A DNA stretch of 64,000 bases from Thermoplasmata archaeon (GTDB lineage Archaea > Thermoplasmatota > Thermoplasmata > Lutacidiplasmatales > UBA184), in the NCBI GenBank assembly GCA_022750115.1, contig JAKIWI010000007.1, forward strand, positions 1-64,000, written 5' to 3'. Of this stretch, positions 49,433 to 57,440 are shown one piece after another; the first letter of the stretch is position 1; each line of letters starts with the position of its first letter. Made by a program: the position numbers and the translations under genes. The notes below the pieces were generated by a model. The model saw only the letters and a list, made by a program, of their open reading frames with translations. It did no database searches and was not told the origin of the DNA.

Positions 49433-50800
49433 CTAGGGCACCGTTTCGAGCGGAACCCCCGATGCGGGCGGAGGAGGCTCCGCGGGCCGGGAGACGGGAT
49501 GGGAAGACGGCTCGAACCCGAGACGCCGCAACTTCTGGAACGACAGCATGAGAAGGCCCACGAGGATCGTGCCCACACCGGCGATCACGAACACGAGCTG
49601 CACGGAGCCGAGTGTCAGCGTGAGAATCCCTCCGATGTATTGCCCCACGGGCACCATCGCGTAGCTGCCGACCTCATCGGCCGCGAGCACGCGACCGAGC
49701 AGTTCGTTCGGGACGGTCGCTTGGATCGTGGCGAGGAAGACGGTCATGTACATCCCCGGGAACACGCCGAACAGTACCATGTCCGGGAGGCTGATCCACA
49801 CGGTGTGGCTGAGGCCGAGGATGAGGACGCTGACGCCCTCGCCCGCGGTGACGAGGGCGAGGACGCGGCCCGCCGAGCGCTCGAACCGGACCCGCCCCAT
49901 CAGAAGGCTCCCGATGGCCACGCCGATGCTCGACCCCGTGACCATTCCGCCGTAGAGGATGGCGTTCGAGATCCCGAGCGTGCTCGTCACGTAGAGACCG
50001 AGCTCCACGAACGCCGCCGTTGACAGGAAATTGATCGCGAGGGCCGTCACGGTGATCTGGAGCAGAGCTCGGTTCGCCCACAGGTACGCGTAGCCCTGGC
50101 GCGCGTCGTGGAGGAAGGTCCCCGGGGTGCCGGGGCCGCTGGGCGAGCGGTCGCGGTGGATGCCGGCCAGCTGGACCTGGGCGAACGCGAGTAACGCGAT
50201 CGGGACGAGGGTGGAGTAGGCCACTTGGGTTCGGTCGACGTCGAGGAGTCCCGTCGCGACGAGGGAGCCGACGACGCTCACCGCGATCGAGAGGGCGAAT
50301 ACGAGGCCGTTCGTCGCCGCGAGGTCGCCGGAGGGGACGAGGTTCGGCAGCGCCGCGTTGTACGCGGGCCGGAACATCGTCGTCGCGGAGCTCACGAGCG
50401 CCCAGGCGGGAAGCAGGAGCAGCATCCACATGGGGAGGAAGAATCCCGGTGGTCCGGGGAACGAGACCGGTGTCTCCGGACGGACGAGGAGGTCGGCGAA
50501 GATGCCGATCGTCCCGACCAGTACGAGGCCGTTCGTGATGCGCATCAGTCTTCGCCGCTCGACCCGGTCGGCCAACGTCCCCGAGACGAGCGCGGCGAAC
50601 AGGGTCGGGACCGTCGCGGCGAGGCCCTCCAAGGCGAGCGAGAGCGCCACGAAGCCGAGGTGGCCCGCGTACTCGGGGGCGGTGGCGATCGCCCAGACGA
50701 GGGTCAGGACGATCGCGGCCGGGGCCGCATACGAGAACGAGCCAGCGAGCGCGAACCGACGAACCCGCCGGTCCGCGAAGAGAGCGGAGTACGAGGCCAG
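49433..50800 (-). CDS. Major facilitator superfamily transporter, probable CTG start
   Basis: A 455-residue transporter with about 12 membrane helices. MFS motif A (GTLADRVERRR) lies between helices 2 and 3 near residue 73-84. Helix 1 (ALAGSFSYAAPAAIVLTLVWAIAT, about 18-41) lies before the first GTG (50650), so that start would remove it. In-frame codons before helix 1 are CTG 50800 and no ATG, GTG or TTG until a stop. CTG is 6 nt after GGGGGG and about 40 nt after a TATA-like CTTAAGC. Likely drug or metabolite efflux. Divergent from pelota. Confidence 0.85.
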   Translation of the reverse strand: MASYSALFADRRVRRFALAGSFSYAAPAAIVLTLVWAIATAPEYAGHLGFVALSLALEGLAATVPTLFAALVSGTLADRVERRRLMRITNGLVLVGTIGIFADLLVRPETPVSFPGPPGFFLPMWMLLLLPAWALVSSATTMFRPAYNAALPNLVPSGDLAATNGLVFALSIAVSVVGSLVATGLLDVDRTQVAYSTLVPIALLAFAQVQLAGIHRDRSPSGPGTPGTFLHDARQGYAYLWANRALLQITVTALAINFLSTAAFVELGLYVTSTLGISNAILYGGMVTGSSIGVAIGSLLMGRVRFERSAGRVLALVTAGEGVSVLILGLSHTVWISLPDMVLFGVFPGMYMTVFLATIQATVPNELLGRVLAADEVGSYAMVPVGQYIGGILTLTLGSVQLVFVIAGVGTILVGLLMLSFQKLRRLGFEPSSHPVSRPAEPPPPASGVPLETVP

Positions 50801-50973
50801 GCGATTCCCCCCAAACCGCGCCGACTCGGGGTGAGGCGCTTAAGCGTTCCGTCGGGGAACCCTCCTCGAACGTTGACGCGGTGGCTCGAACTCCGCCTCG
50901 TCGCGTCCCACGTTCGAGGGTCTCCGAACGGGGGCGCAGGTTTTGACCGACCGACCCGTTCGGAGGAGAACGG

Positions 50974-52050
50974 ATGCGAATCGTCCACCAGGATCCTCAG
51001 TCGGGATTGCGAAAGCTCCTCCTGCAGACGCCGAGCGACCTTTGGCGACTCGCCCGGCTGATCCGCAAGGGAGACCGGGTCGGGGCCTCCACCACCCGCC
51101 GTGACCCTGAGGCACCCGAGGAGGCTCCCGGGGCGCAGCGGGAACGGCGCCGGGTCTTCCTCGTCGTCCTGGTGGAACAAGTCGAATTCCACGGATTCAC
51201 CCAACATGTACGCGTCCTGGGGCCGATCGTCGAAGGACCCTTCGACATCGGGCGACACCACACGCTCGACGTCGACGTCGGGGACGTCGCGTCGGTCCAG
51301 AAGTCGGGATGGACCGCGGGGGACCGCGCCCTGCTCGACGAGGGGGTCTCCGGCGCCGGGGAACCGAAGCTGGTCGTCGCGACCGTCGATTGGGGAGAGT
51401 CGACGATCGTCCGACTGCGCGGCCGCTCGGTCGAAACGGTCGCCGACGTCCGGCGTACGCTCGCGGGAAAGCGGGAGGGAGCGGGTCAGGCGGAGAAGGA
51501 CCGCAAGACGTACCTCGAGGAGCTCGTCCGGCTGATCCGACCGGAACTCGTCGACGCCACGACGGTGGTCGTCGCCGGGCCGGGATTCCTGAAGGAGCAG
51601 CTCAGCGCGGCGCTGCTCGTCGCCGAGCCCGCGCACAAGAACAAGCTCAAGGTGTTCGCGACGGCGGAGGCCGGCCGGGTCGGCCTCGACGAGCTGCTCC
51701 GATCCGGGAAGGCGGCCGAAGCGCTGCGTGGCTCCGCCGCCGCGGAAGAGGCCGACCTCGTGGAACGGCTCGTGACCGCCCTCGGGGGAGCCCGCGCGGC
51801 GGTCGGACCCGTCGAGGTGGACGAAGCGGTCGGCGGCGGGGCGGCCGACACGCTCCTCGTGTCCGAGTCGAAGCTGTCCGACGCGACGACCCTGGCCACG
51901 CTCGAAGCCGCGCGGGGAGCTCGCGCAAGGGTGTTCGTCGTCCGCGACGATGGGGACGCGGGGAAGCGGCTCCACGGCCTCGGGGGAATCGGCGCGCTGC
52001 TGCGCTACGACTGGAGCCCGTCGACGGTGCGGAGCAGCGCGAAGCGCTGA
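50974..52050 (+). CDS. pelA: Pelota (Dom34), ribosome rescue factor
   Basis: A 358-residue archaeal pelota. It binds the A site of stalled ribosomes and, with aEF1A and ABCE1, splits them; it also belongs to no-go decay. The N-terminal Sm-like domain (about 1-130) starts MRIVHQDPQSGLRKLLL and includes the GDRVGAST loop region. The central eRF1-like domain 2 (about 135-260) has VATVDWGESTIVRLRGRS; domain 3 ends the protein (about 265-358) with LLRYDW. ATG 50974 is preceded by GGAGGAGAAC. Convergent with rpoD, stops 5 nt apart. Confidence 0.92.
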   Translation: MRIVHQDPQSGLRKLLLQTPSDLWRLARLIRKGDRVGASTTRRDPEAPEEAPGAQRERRRVFLVVLVEQVEFHGFTQHVRVLGPIVEGPFDIGRHHTLDVDVGDVASVQKSGWTAGDRALLDEGVSGAGEPKLVVATVDWGESTIVRLRGRSVETVADVRRTLAGKREGAGQAEKDRKTYLEELVRLIRPELVDATTVVVAGPGFLKEQLSAALLVAEPAHKNKLKVFATAEAGRVGLDELLRSGKAAEALRGSAAAEEADLVERLVTALGGARAAVGPVEVDEAVGGGAADTLLVSESKLSDATTLATLEAARGARARVFVVRDDGDAGKRLHGLGGIGALLRYDWSPSTVRSSAKR

Positions 52051-52055
52051 GCCGT

Positions 52056-52901
52056 CTAGGGGATCGCCTGGACGGCCTCGCGCAGCTCCTCGAAGCGGCG
52101 CTTGAGGTCCTTGAGCGCGAACCGAAGCGCCTCGCGGGCGGTGAGGCTGCCGTCGGTCTGGAACTTGAACAGGAACTTCTCCTCGTCCGGCTCGACCTTG
52201 ATGCTGCCGTGCTCGCAGCTCTTCTCGCAGGCCCAGCAGAGGATGCACTTCGTCTCGTCGGTGACGGTGACCTTCCCGGCGTCGTAGGCGAGGATGTCCA
52301 CGGGGCAGGACGCCGCCGCGCGCTTGAGGCACGCGTCGGTGCAGCCGGACTTCTTCGCGATCTTGATGTGCGGACGCGGGGAGACGCCGACGGCGTGGGC
52401 GACCTGCCACTTCGCGTGCTCGCGCGCCGTGCCGACGGTCGCGGTCGCGTACGCGAGCAGCGCCTGGCGGGCCCCGAGTCGCACGATGGGGACCTCCGGT
52501 TCCAGGATCGCGAGCGAGGCATCCCCGAGCGGCGTGATGTCCCGCGCGTAGACGGTGCAGGGTCCCTTGCGGTCGATCGAGAACATCACCTGGCAGTGTG
52601 GGCACCCGGCCCCGCCGCAGGTGCATTCGGACTTCTTGCGGAACTGCCCGAGGTCCGTCGGGATCGGGAGAAGGCCGAGTCGCAGCGCGACCGCCTCGTC
52701 GAACATGCTCGTGGAGGAGTCGTAGTCCTTCCCGCTCGCCTCGTCGCGGATCGGCCCGAGGTGGAACTCGACGTCCTCGATCGCGAGCTTCGGCACGTCG
52801 GAGAGCAGCGTGCGCCGGACGGCGTTGACCTTCGCCGCGCTCGCATTCAGGAACTCGATCTTGAGCTCGCGGGGCTTGAGCTCGGAGATGGCGATGTCCA
52901 C
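52056..52901 (-). CDS. rpoD: RNA polymerase subunit D (Rpo3) with Fe-S cluster domain
   Basis: A 281-residue archaeal RNA polymerase assembly subunit, homologous to bacterial alpha and eukaryotic RPB3. It pairs with subunit L. The N-terminal dimerisation core (LKIEFLNASAAKVNAVRRTL) and final helix are present. A CTC..CPHC group (C93-C103) and a ferredoxin-like insertion follow: C187-x3-C191-x7-C199 and C219-x2-C222-x2-C225-x3-C229, enough for at least one [4Fe-4S] cluster. ATG 52901 is 1 nt after the S11 stop. Last gene in the rps13-rps4-rps11-rpoD block. Confidence 0.95.
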   Translation of the reverse strand: MDIAISELKPRELKIEFLNASAAKVNAVRRTLLSDVPKLAIEDVEFHLGPIRDEASGKDYDSSTSMFDEAVALRLGLLPIPTDLGQFRKKSECTCGGAGCPHCQVMFSIDRKGPCTVYARDITPLGDASLAILEPEVPIVRLGARQALLAYATATVGTAREHAKWQVAHAVGVSPRPHIKIAKKSGCTDACLKRAAASCPVDILAYDAGKVTVTDETKCILCWACEKSCEHGSIKVEPDEEKFLFKFQTDGSLTAREALRFALKDLKRRFEELREAVQAIP

Positions 52902-52902
52902 G

Positions 52903-53286
52903 TTACACCCGCCGGCCGCGCCGGCCCCCCTTCGCCTTCGTGCCGTCGTGCGGCACCGGCGTGACGTCCTCGATGCGGCTGATCTTCATGCCGGCGCGCG
53001 CCAGCGCGCGGATCGCGGCCTGCGCGCCGGGTCCCGGCGAGCGCGCCTTGTTGCCTCCGGGGGCGCGGACGCGGACGTGGAGGGTGTCGTACCCCTTCTC
53101 CTTCATCGTCGCCGCGACCTGGTCGGCGGCCTTCATCGCGGCGTAGGGGCTGGATTCGTCGCGCGCGGCCTTGACCACCATTCCTCCGGTCGCCTTCGTG
53201 AGGGTCTCGGCGCCGGTGATGTCGGTGACGGTGATGTGGATGTTGTTGTAGCTCGCGAAGATGTGGGCGACGCCGACCTTCGCCAT
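52903..53286 (-). CDS. rps11: 30S ribosomal protein S11
   Basis: A 127-residue uS11. The start [22 protein letters not shown], the region [22 protein letters not shown] and the end [21 protein letters not shown] are all typical. It sits on the small-subunit platform near the E-site mRNA path. ATG at 53286, 3 nt after the S4 stop. Gene order S13-S4-S11-RpoD is the common archaeal one. Confidence 0.97.
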   Translation of the reverse strand: MAKVGVAHIFASYNNIHITVTDITGAETLTKATGGMVVKAARDESSPYAAMKAADQVAATMKEKGYDTLHVRVRAPGGNKARSPGPGAQAAIRALARAGMKISRIEDVTPVPHDGTKAKGGRRGRRV

Positions 53287-53289
53287 GGT

Positions 53290-53883
53290 CTACGCTCCCC
53301 CAACGGGCGCCGGCGACGGCGCGGGTCCGTCCGGGTTCCGCCGTGCGAGCTTCTCTCGGATGGCGACACGGACCGGGTGGGCTTCGGAGGTCAGTCCCGA
53401 CGACGGCGCGTACGCCATGTCGGTCTCCTCGGCGGAGAGGACGAGGTAGCCGGGTCGGGTCATCTTGTGGTTTCCGATGGTGAGGTGACCGTGCACGATC
53501 AATTGACGCGCCCCCTTCGGGGTGGGCGCGAAGTCTCGCCGGTAGGCGATCCACTCGAACCGGCGCTCGAGCACGACCTCCGCGTTGAGCGCGAGGACGT
53601 CGTCGAGGCTGGTGCTGCCGGCCGCGAGGATGCCGAGCCGGGTGAGGCGGCCGAGTAGGCCGTCGGTCTCCCGCTTCGCCTGCGACTCACCGGCCCGCAC
53701 CCGGGCCTGGAGCTCCCGCGCCTGGCGACGGAATCCGCGGAGGATCGACTGGGCCTTCCAGAGTTCGCGCTTGTTCTTCAGCCCGTACTTCGTGACGAGC
53801 CGGCGCTCCTCCTCCATCCGGGCGGCCTCCCACGGGTGCTTCGGAGTGTCGTAGGTGCGGCGGAGAAACTTCGGATCGCCCAC
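53290..53883 (-). CDS. rps4: 30S ribosomal protein S4
   Basis: A 197-residue uS4 that binds 16S rRNA early in assembly. The S4 domain is present in the middle (LTRLGILAAGSTSLDDVLAL, then ARQLIVHGHLTIGNHKMTRP). The product starts GDPKFLRRTYDTPKHPWEAARM as in archaeal S4. A Pro/Ala-rich tail of about 15 residues is extra. GTG start at 53883, 7 nt downstream of the S13 stop. Confidence 0.96.
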   Translation of the reverse strand: MGDPKFLRRTYDTPKHPWEAARMEEERRLVTKYGLKNKRELWKAQSILRGFRRQARELQARVRAGESQAKRETDGLLGRLTRLGILAAGSTSLDDVLALNAEVVLERRFEWIAYRRDFAPTPKGARQLIVHGHLTIGNHKMTRPGYLVLSAEETDMAYAPSSGLTSEAHPVRVAIREKLARRNPDGPAPSPAPVGGA

Positions 53884-53890
53884 AGGTCAC

Positions 53891-54691
53891 CTACGCCTTC
53901 TTCTTCTCGGCGGCGGGGGCGGCGGCGGCGGGGGCAGCGGGAGTGGCGGCGGCGGGTGCGGCCGGGCCCTTCGCGCCGGCGGTCTCCTTGCCGGCGGCGG
54001 CCGCCGCCTCCTTCGCGGTCTTCTTGATGACGCCCGCGGCCATTCCCGTGCGTCCGTTCGAGCGGGTGCGCTGTCCGCGGACCTTCTGCCCGCGCTCGTG
54101 GCGGACGCCGCGGTAGGATCGGATCATCTTCATCCGGTTGACGTCGTCGCGGCGCGCCGTGTCGAGGTCGGCGCCGAAGTAATGGTGCGTCTCGCCCGTC
54201 ACGGGGTCGATCGCGTGGTTGACCATCCAGGGGGGGAGCCGCGAGGGGAGGTCGGCGAGGATCTGCTCGAGCCCGTCGACGCTCGCCTCGGGGAGGTTGC
54301 CGATCATCTCCGAGGGATTGAGGCCCGCGAGGCGGCAGGCGACCTCGGAGACCCGAGGCCCGACTCCGCGCACGCCGGTGATCGCGAGCGCGGCCGCGCG
54401 CGTTCCGTCGAGGTCGCTCCCGGCGAGACGGACGATGTAACGGAAGTTCGGGTTGTCGGGGATCGGCTTGCGCTTCGACTCCTTGGGAGCGCCGCCGGCC
54501 TTCCCGGTCTTGCCCTTCCCCTCTTTCCCGCCGTCCTTGCCCCCGTCCTTTCCGCCGTCCTTCGCGCCATCCTTCCCCTTCGAGCTCTTCTCCTTCTTGG
54601 AGGCCTTCTCGGTGGGGGCGGCCTCGGCGGGGGCGGCGGCGGAGGGTGCGGACGGCGTCTCGTCCTTCGGGGTCTTGGGCGCGGTACTCAC
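53891..54691 (-). CDS. rps13: 30S ribosomal protein S13 with long flanking extensions
   Basis: A 266-residue uS13; archaeal S13 is usually about 150. The core (about 78-225) contains FRYIVRLAGSDLDGTRAAAL, the helix-hairpin-helix ITGVRGVGPRVSEVACRLAG and the end RSYRGVRHERGQKVRGQRTRSNGRTG. About 77 residues precede it: a Ser/Ala/Pro/Lys part and a KDGG repeat tract (KDGAKDGGKDGGKDGGKEG). About 40 Ala/Pro/Lys residues follow it. The ATG at 54691 is the only good start near the extension. Start of the ribosomal operon, divergent from the GT2 gene. Confidence 0.95.
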   Translation of the reverse strand: MSTAPKTPKDETPSAPSAAAPAEAAPTEKASKKEKSSKGKDGAKDGGKDGGKDGGKEGKGKTGKAGGAPKESKRKPIPDNPNFRYIVRLAGSDLDGTRAAALAITGVRGVGPRVSEVACRLAGLNPSEMIGNLPEASVDGLEQILADLPSRLPPWMVNHAIDPVTGETHHYFGADLDTARRDDVNRMKMIRSYRGVRHERGQKVRGQRTRSNGRTGMAAGVIKKTAKEAAAAAGKETAGAKGPAAPAAATPAAPAAAAPAAEKKKA

Positions 54692-54874
54692 TCTCCTCGA
54701 CTAGTGCGTTCGGTTCCGAAGCGTCCGGCCTCTCGGCCGGCCCCTCGGCCCGGGGTGCGCGCGCCGAGAAACCCGGCCCTTTTAAGCGCTTCGCCGACGA
54801 ATACCTCGGCGCCACCGGTCGCGGCGTACCGGGGCCTTCGGACGGGCCGTGCTAGGCACGGTTCGAGGGAGAAC

Positions 54875-54884
54875 CGATTAACTC
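54875..54884 (+). promoter_or_regulatory. TATA-like box for the GT2 gene
   Basis: CGATTAACTC is 20-29 nt before the GTG at 54904 and decides that start over the upstream GTG at 54892, which would lie too close to it. The gene is probably leaderless. Confidence 0.5.
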
Positions 54885-54903
54885 GGTCGATGTGCGGAGG
54901 CCC

Positions 54904-55626
54904 GTGCCGGACGTCCGGGAAATCTCGGTCGTGGTCCCGACGCTCAACGAGCGGGACTCGATCGCGCTGCTCGCGCCCCGCATCGCCGACGCGTTGCGAC
55001 GCTACAGCTACGAGGTCGTCGTCGTCGACGACGACTCGTCGGACGGCACCGCCGAAGAGGTCGAGAAGATCGGACGGAGCTACCCCTGGCGCCTGTACGT
55101 CCGCCGCGGCCAACGAGGGCTCGCGAGCGCGGTGGTCCTCGGCATGCAGATCGCGAGCGGCCGGATCATCGTCGGGATCGACGCCGACGGGAGTCACCCT
55201 CCCGAGCTCGTGCCCGCACTCGTCGAGCCGATCCTCGCCGGCAGCGCGGAGATGACGATCGCGAGCCGCAACGTCCCCGGCGGAGCCTCCCCGGGTCTCG
55301 GGGCCGACCGCCGCCTCCTTTCGTGGGGGGCGTCGGTGCTCGCCCGGCCGCTCACGCCGGTGAAGGACCCGATGAGCGGGTTCTTCGCGGTGCGCAGCGA
55401 CGTGCTCGCCCGCGGATCGCTCGCGCCGGTCGGCTACAAGATCGTCCTCGAGATCCTCGTGAAGTGCCGGCCCTCGCCGGCGGTGGAGGTCCCGTTCGTG
55501 TTCGCCGCGCGCACGGCCGGCGCGAGCAAGCTCGGCTCCCTCGAGATCGGCCGCTACCTGCGCCACGTGGGGCGGCTTTACGCCTGGTCGCTCACCGGCG
55601 GCGCCCGCGCCTCGATGACCCGGTAG
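54904..55626 (+). CDS. GT2-family glycosyltransferase, DPM1-like
   Basis: A 240-residue soluble glycosyltransferase of the dolichol-phosphate-mannose-synthase type, which transfers a sugar from a nucleotide donor to a lipid phosphate for glycan assembly. The NTP-binding start is SVVVPTLNERDS, the first Asp motif is VVVVDDDSSDGT near 37-48, the metal DXD is IDADGSHPP near 93, and the SGFFAVRSDVL segment is near 158-168. No membrane helix. GTG 54904 is preferred over 54892 by TATA spacing. It may supply sugars for the heavily sequon-rich surface proteins. Its 3' end overlaps the methyltransferase by 49 nt. Confidence 0.88.
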   Translation: MPDVREISVVVPTLNERDSIALLAPRIADALRRYSYEVVVVDDDSSDGTAEEVEKIGRSYPWRLYVRRGQRGLASAVVLGMQIASGRIIVGIDADGSHPPELVPALVEPILAGSAEMTIASRNVPGGASPGLGADRRLLSWGASVLARPLTPVKDPMSGFFAVRSDVLARGSLAPVGYKIVLEILVKCRPSPAVEVPFVFAARTAGASKLGSLEIGRYLRHVGRLYAWSLTGGARASMTR

Positions 55627-56222
55627 CCGCCGCCGCGCTGGAGGACCTCGACCGAGCGCGCCCAGTGCTCGGTGAGCCACTGCTGGTAGAACCGGATCCC
55701 CTGGCTCCCCTTCCCGACGACGAGGAGTCGGCCGTCGGCGCTCAGGTGCTCGGGAGCCTCGGTGAGGAGCCGGAGGATCAGCTCGCGCCCGGCGTGGTAC
55801 GGCGGATTCGTCGCGATGACGTCGAATTTCTCGCCGGGGACGGGGAGGAAGAGGGAACCCGGCCGCACCTCAGCGTTCCCGACGCGGTTGCGCCGGAGGT
55901 TCCCGCGGGCGAGTCCGATGGCCCGGCGATTCACGTCCGTGAGGATGGCCGATCCGTTCGGTGCGGCCTTCGCTGCCGCAACTCCCACCGCTCCCCATCC
56001 ACACCCGAGGTCGAGGACGCGGTCGGTGGGGCGAATGGCGAGCGATTCGATGAGGAGCGCGGTCCCGGGGTCGAGGCCGGAGGAGCCGAAGATGCCGCGG
56101 TCGACGGTGAAGACGAGCACTTCGCCGCGGAACAGGAACCGCAGCTCGCGCCGCGCGGAGGCGGAGCGCGGTCGCTCGGTGAAGTAATGGTCCGCGACCC
56201 CGGGGGCGTCGCCGGCGGGCAT
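55578..56222 (-). CDS. Class I methyltransferase, RsmC/RlmG-like
   Basis: A 214-residue SAM-dependent methyltransferase. Motif I is VLDLGCGWGAVGVAAAK near 71-87; NPPYH near 142-146 is the motif of N-methylases that act on a base amino group, as in RsmC. The preceding HYFTERPRSASARRELRFLFRG is typical of the small RsmC-like archaeal group, so rRNA guanine N2 methylation is likely. ATG 56222 is 4 nt after the dnaJ stop. Convergent overlap with the GT2 gene by 49 nt. Confidence 0.85.
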   Translation of the reverse strand: MPAGDAPGVADHYFTERPRSASARRELRFLFRGEVLVFTVDRGIFGSSGLDPGTALLIESLAIRPTDRVLDLGCGWGAVGVAAAKAAPNGSAILTDVNRRAIGLARGNLRRNRVGNAEVRPGSLFLPVPGEKFDVIATNPPYHAGRELILRLLTEAPEHLSADGRLLVVGKGSQGIRFYQQWLTEHWARSVEVLQRGGGYRVIEARAPPVSDQA

Positions 56223-56226
56223 CCGC

Positions 56227-57384
56227 CTACCCGCGACGGCCGAACAGGCCGCCCTTCGCCGACGGTTTCGGAGGCAGGCCCGTCCCGAACGCCTCCCGGA
56301 CCAGCTCCTTCTGGCGCGTCGTGAGGTGCCGGGGGATCTCGGCATGCACCTGGACGATCACATCGCCGCGCCCGCCGCCTCGGAACGTCGGGAAACCCTC
56401 GCCGCGGAGCCGGAACTGCGCTTCGGGTTGCGTGCCCGCGGGGATCTTCAGCATCGCCTCTCCCGTCACCGTCGGGACGCGCACCTCCCCGCCGAGCAGG
56501 AGGACGGGGAGCGGAACGTCCGTTTCGACGAACGCGTCCCGCCCATCCCGCCGAAGGCGGGAGTCGGGCTCGAACTCGACGTGGACGAACAGGTCGCCGG
56601 GCTTTCCGCCCGGGGCACCCGCGCCACCCTGGCCGAGGAGGCGGACGACCGAGCCGTCGTCGAGTCCCGGAGGAACCTTCACTAGGAGCTGACGGACGCG
56701 GTGGAGCGTGCCGCGCCCGGCGCAGACCGGGCACGGGACCTTGATCCGTCGACCGGTGCCGTGGCAGGTCGGGCACTCCGAGACGCTGATCATCTGCGTG
56801 TAGCCGCGGCTCGTGGAGCGCCGGATCTGCCCGCGGCCCTCGCATTCGGGGCACGTCTCGAGCTCCGTCCCGTCCTTCGACCCGTTTCCCTGGCACGCTT
56901 GGCAGGTGTCGGTGCTGGGGACCTCGATGGTCGGCTCCGCGCCGTGCACGGCGGCGGAGAGCGGGAGTCGGATGGCGACCTCGACGTCCCGACCACGACC
57001 CGGTCCGGCGCGACGCTCGCCCCGGTCGAGGAACCCGTCGGTGACGAACCCCTGCCGGAGGAGCTGCTCGAGGAAGTCGGAACTCCCGAGGAGGTCCTCA
57101 AGGTCGGCGCGGTGCGTGAAGTTCTGCCAGGTGAACCCGCCCGGGCCGAAGTCGCTCTCGACCGCGCCGAAACCCGCGGCGTCGTAGCGACGGCGCTTCT
57201 CCGGGTCGAGGAGCACCTCGTAGGCCTCGCTGAGCTCCTTGAACTTCTCCTCGGCGACCTTCGGGTTGCCGCGGTTCACGTCCGGGTGGTGCTGGCGCGC
57301 GAGCTTGCGGTACGCCGTCTTGATCTCCTCGGTCGGCGCCGTACGAGCGACGCCGAGCACGTCGTAGTAGTCCCGCTTCGCCAC
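56227..57384 (-). CDS. dnaJ: Chaperone DnaJ (Hsp40, type I)
   Basis: A 385-residue type I DnaJ. J domain with HPD (ARQHHPDVN) at about 30-35, a Gly/Phe-poor linker, and four CxxCxGxG zinc motifs (CQACQGNG, CPECEGRG, CPTCHGTG, CPVCAGRG) at about 180-245, then two beta-sandwich domains. It stimulates DnaK and presents unfolded clients. GTG 57384 has GAGGGG upstream; a longer GTG at 57420 would precede the predicted transcription start set by a TATA-like GGTAAATAGC at 57431-57440. No dnaK or grpE neighbour. Confidence 0.92.
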   Translation of the reverse strand: MAKRDYYDVLGVARTAPTEEIKTAYRKLARQHHPDVNRGNPKVAEEKFKELSEAYEVLLDPEKRRRYDAAGFGAVESDFGPGGFTWQNFTHRADLEDLLGSSDFLEQLLRQGFVTDGFLDRGERRAGPGRGRDVEVAIRLPLSAAVHGAEPTIEVPSTDTCQACQGNGSKDGTELETCPECEGRGQIRRSTSRGYTQMISVSECPTCHGTGRRIKVPCPVCAGRGTLHRVRQLLVKVPPGLDDGSVVRLLGQGGAGAPGGKPGDLFVHVEFEPDSRLRRDGRDAFVETDVPLPVLLLGGEVRVPTVTGEAMLKIPAGTQPEAQFRLRGEGFPTFRGGGRGDVIVQVHAEIPRHLTTRQKELVREAFGTGLPPKPSAKGGLFGRRG

Positions 57385-57430
57385 CGTCGACCCCTCGCGC
57401 TCCGGAAGGCGGACCGTCACCTGCGGCCGC

Positions 57431-57440
57431 GCTATTTACC
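57431..57440 (-). promoter_or_regulatory. TATA-like box for dnaJ
   Basis: GGTAAATAGC on the minus strand, about 47-56 nt before GTG 57384. It overlaps the 3' end of the upstream gene. Spacing gives a start of transcription near 57409 and a 25-nt leader with the SD. Confidence 0.5.

Noticed and set aside
54500-54600. Tandem short repeats suggesting a CRISPR or satellite
   Set aside because: The repetition is the in-frame KDGG tract of ribosomal S13, not spaced repeats.
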